DNA of 6,055 nucleotides from JBLHKE01 sp047619485 (GTDB taxonomy: Bacteria; Verrucomicrobiota; Verrucomicrobiia; Verrucomicrobiales; DEV007): assembly GCA_047619485.1 (NCBI GenBank), contig JBLHKE010000488.1:1-6055 (forward strand). The letters are read 5' to 3'. Below, piece after piece: positions 5,918-6,055 of this stretch. Within the stretch, counting starts at the first letter, position 1; every line of letters begins with the position of its first letter. A model generated the notes under the pieces. It did no database searches. It was not told the DNA's origin and saw nothing but the letters and a program-made list of their open reading frames with translations. A program made the translations under genes and the position numbers.

Positions 5918-6055
5918 GAGTCGGTGGGTCAGAGCCCCCCACGGACGAGCGACGGGAACATCAGCCGCTCGGCTCAACCGGGTTGACACGCAACGCTCGC
6001 AGAGTCCGCAACTCGCCCCAGCCTTCTCCGCCTCGCATCCGTCGCGCCCCGCTCT
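5918..6055. other. Right-edge stretch without a supported gene
   Basis: This GC-rich segment may include the outer end of the degenerate insertion element, but I could not identify terminal inverted repeats or a target duplication. It contains a 13-nt palindrome TCAACCGGGTTGA (5974-5986) and a 6-bp inverted repeat CGAGCG/CGCTCG (5946-5951 and 5966-5971). The final 50 nt are C-rich on the plus strand with no supported reading frame. Confidence 0.35.

Noticed and set aside
5869..5989. A gene starting at GTG 5989 on the minus strand
   Set aside because: The residues before about 5917 show no transposase similarity and the frame ends prematurely at the frameshift, so I treat only the recognisable part as a pseudogene.
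5869..6055. tRNA, CRISPR array or attC-like site at the right end
   Set aside because: No T-loop GGTTCNANNCC with matching arms, no regularly spaced repeats and no paired integron-type core sites are visible. The palindromes present are short.

Overview
This is a GC-rich bacterial window with two well-supported genes, one small membrane-protein gene and the remnant of an insertion sequence. It is most probably from a Verrucomicrobiota-like Gram-negative bacterium. That placement is an inference. It rests on the large TamB/AsmA-like envelope protein, the long anaerobe/environmental-type citramalate synthase, and the absence of Shine-Dalgarno sequences before the starts. Nothing in the window fixes the taxonomy.

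Layout. Positions 1-3201 (minus strand) are one uninterrupted reading frame of 1067 codons. It begins at 3201 and runs off the left edge, so it has no stop codon inside the window. It encodes an AsmA/TamB-like protein, anchored in the inner membrane and mostly periplasmic, whose C-terminal end is missing. Behind a 140-nt gap lies a small two-helix membrane protein of unknown function (3342-3671, minus), with a plausible sigma-70-type promoter just upstream (3687-3715). The divergent intergenic region 3672-3988 holds that promoter, a hairpin-forming stretch (3822-3861) and a pyrimidine-rich leader. Then comes cimA (3989-5569, plus), a complete (R)-citramalate synthase for the pyruvate route to isoleucine.

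Positions 5570-6055 contain no intact gene. Just after cimA there is a short repeat-like unit with two copies of CACGAATG, then two strong hairpins (5623-5647 and 5654-5675). Further right, on the minus strand, is the N-terminal end of an IS4-family transposase (about 5775-5917). It is broken by an apparent one-base deletion at 5828-5830 and loses similarity after about 48 residues. The last roughly 140 bases show only short palindromes.

The genes do not form one pathway. The leftward pair concerns the cell envelope and the rightward gene is amino-acid biosynthesis. I see no evidence of a new defence or mobile system. The less ordinary parts are the cimA leader and the repeat/IS debris behind cimA.
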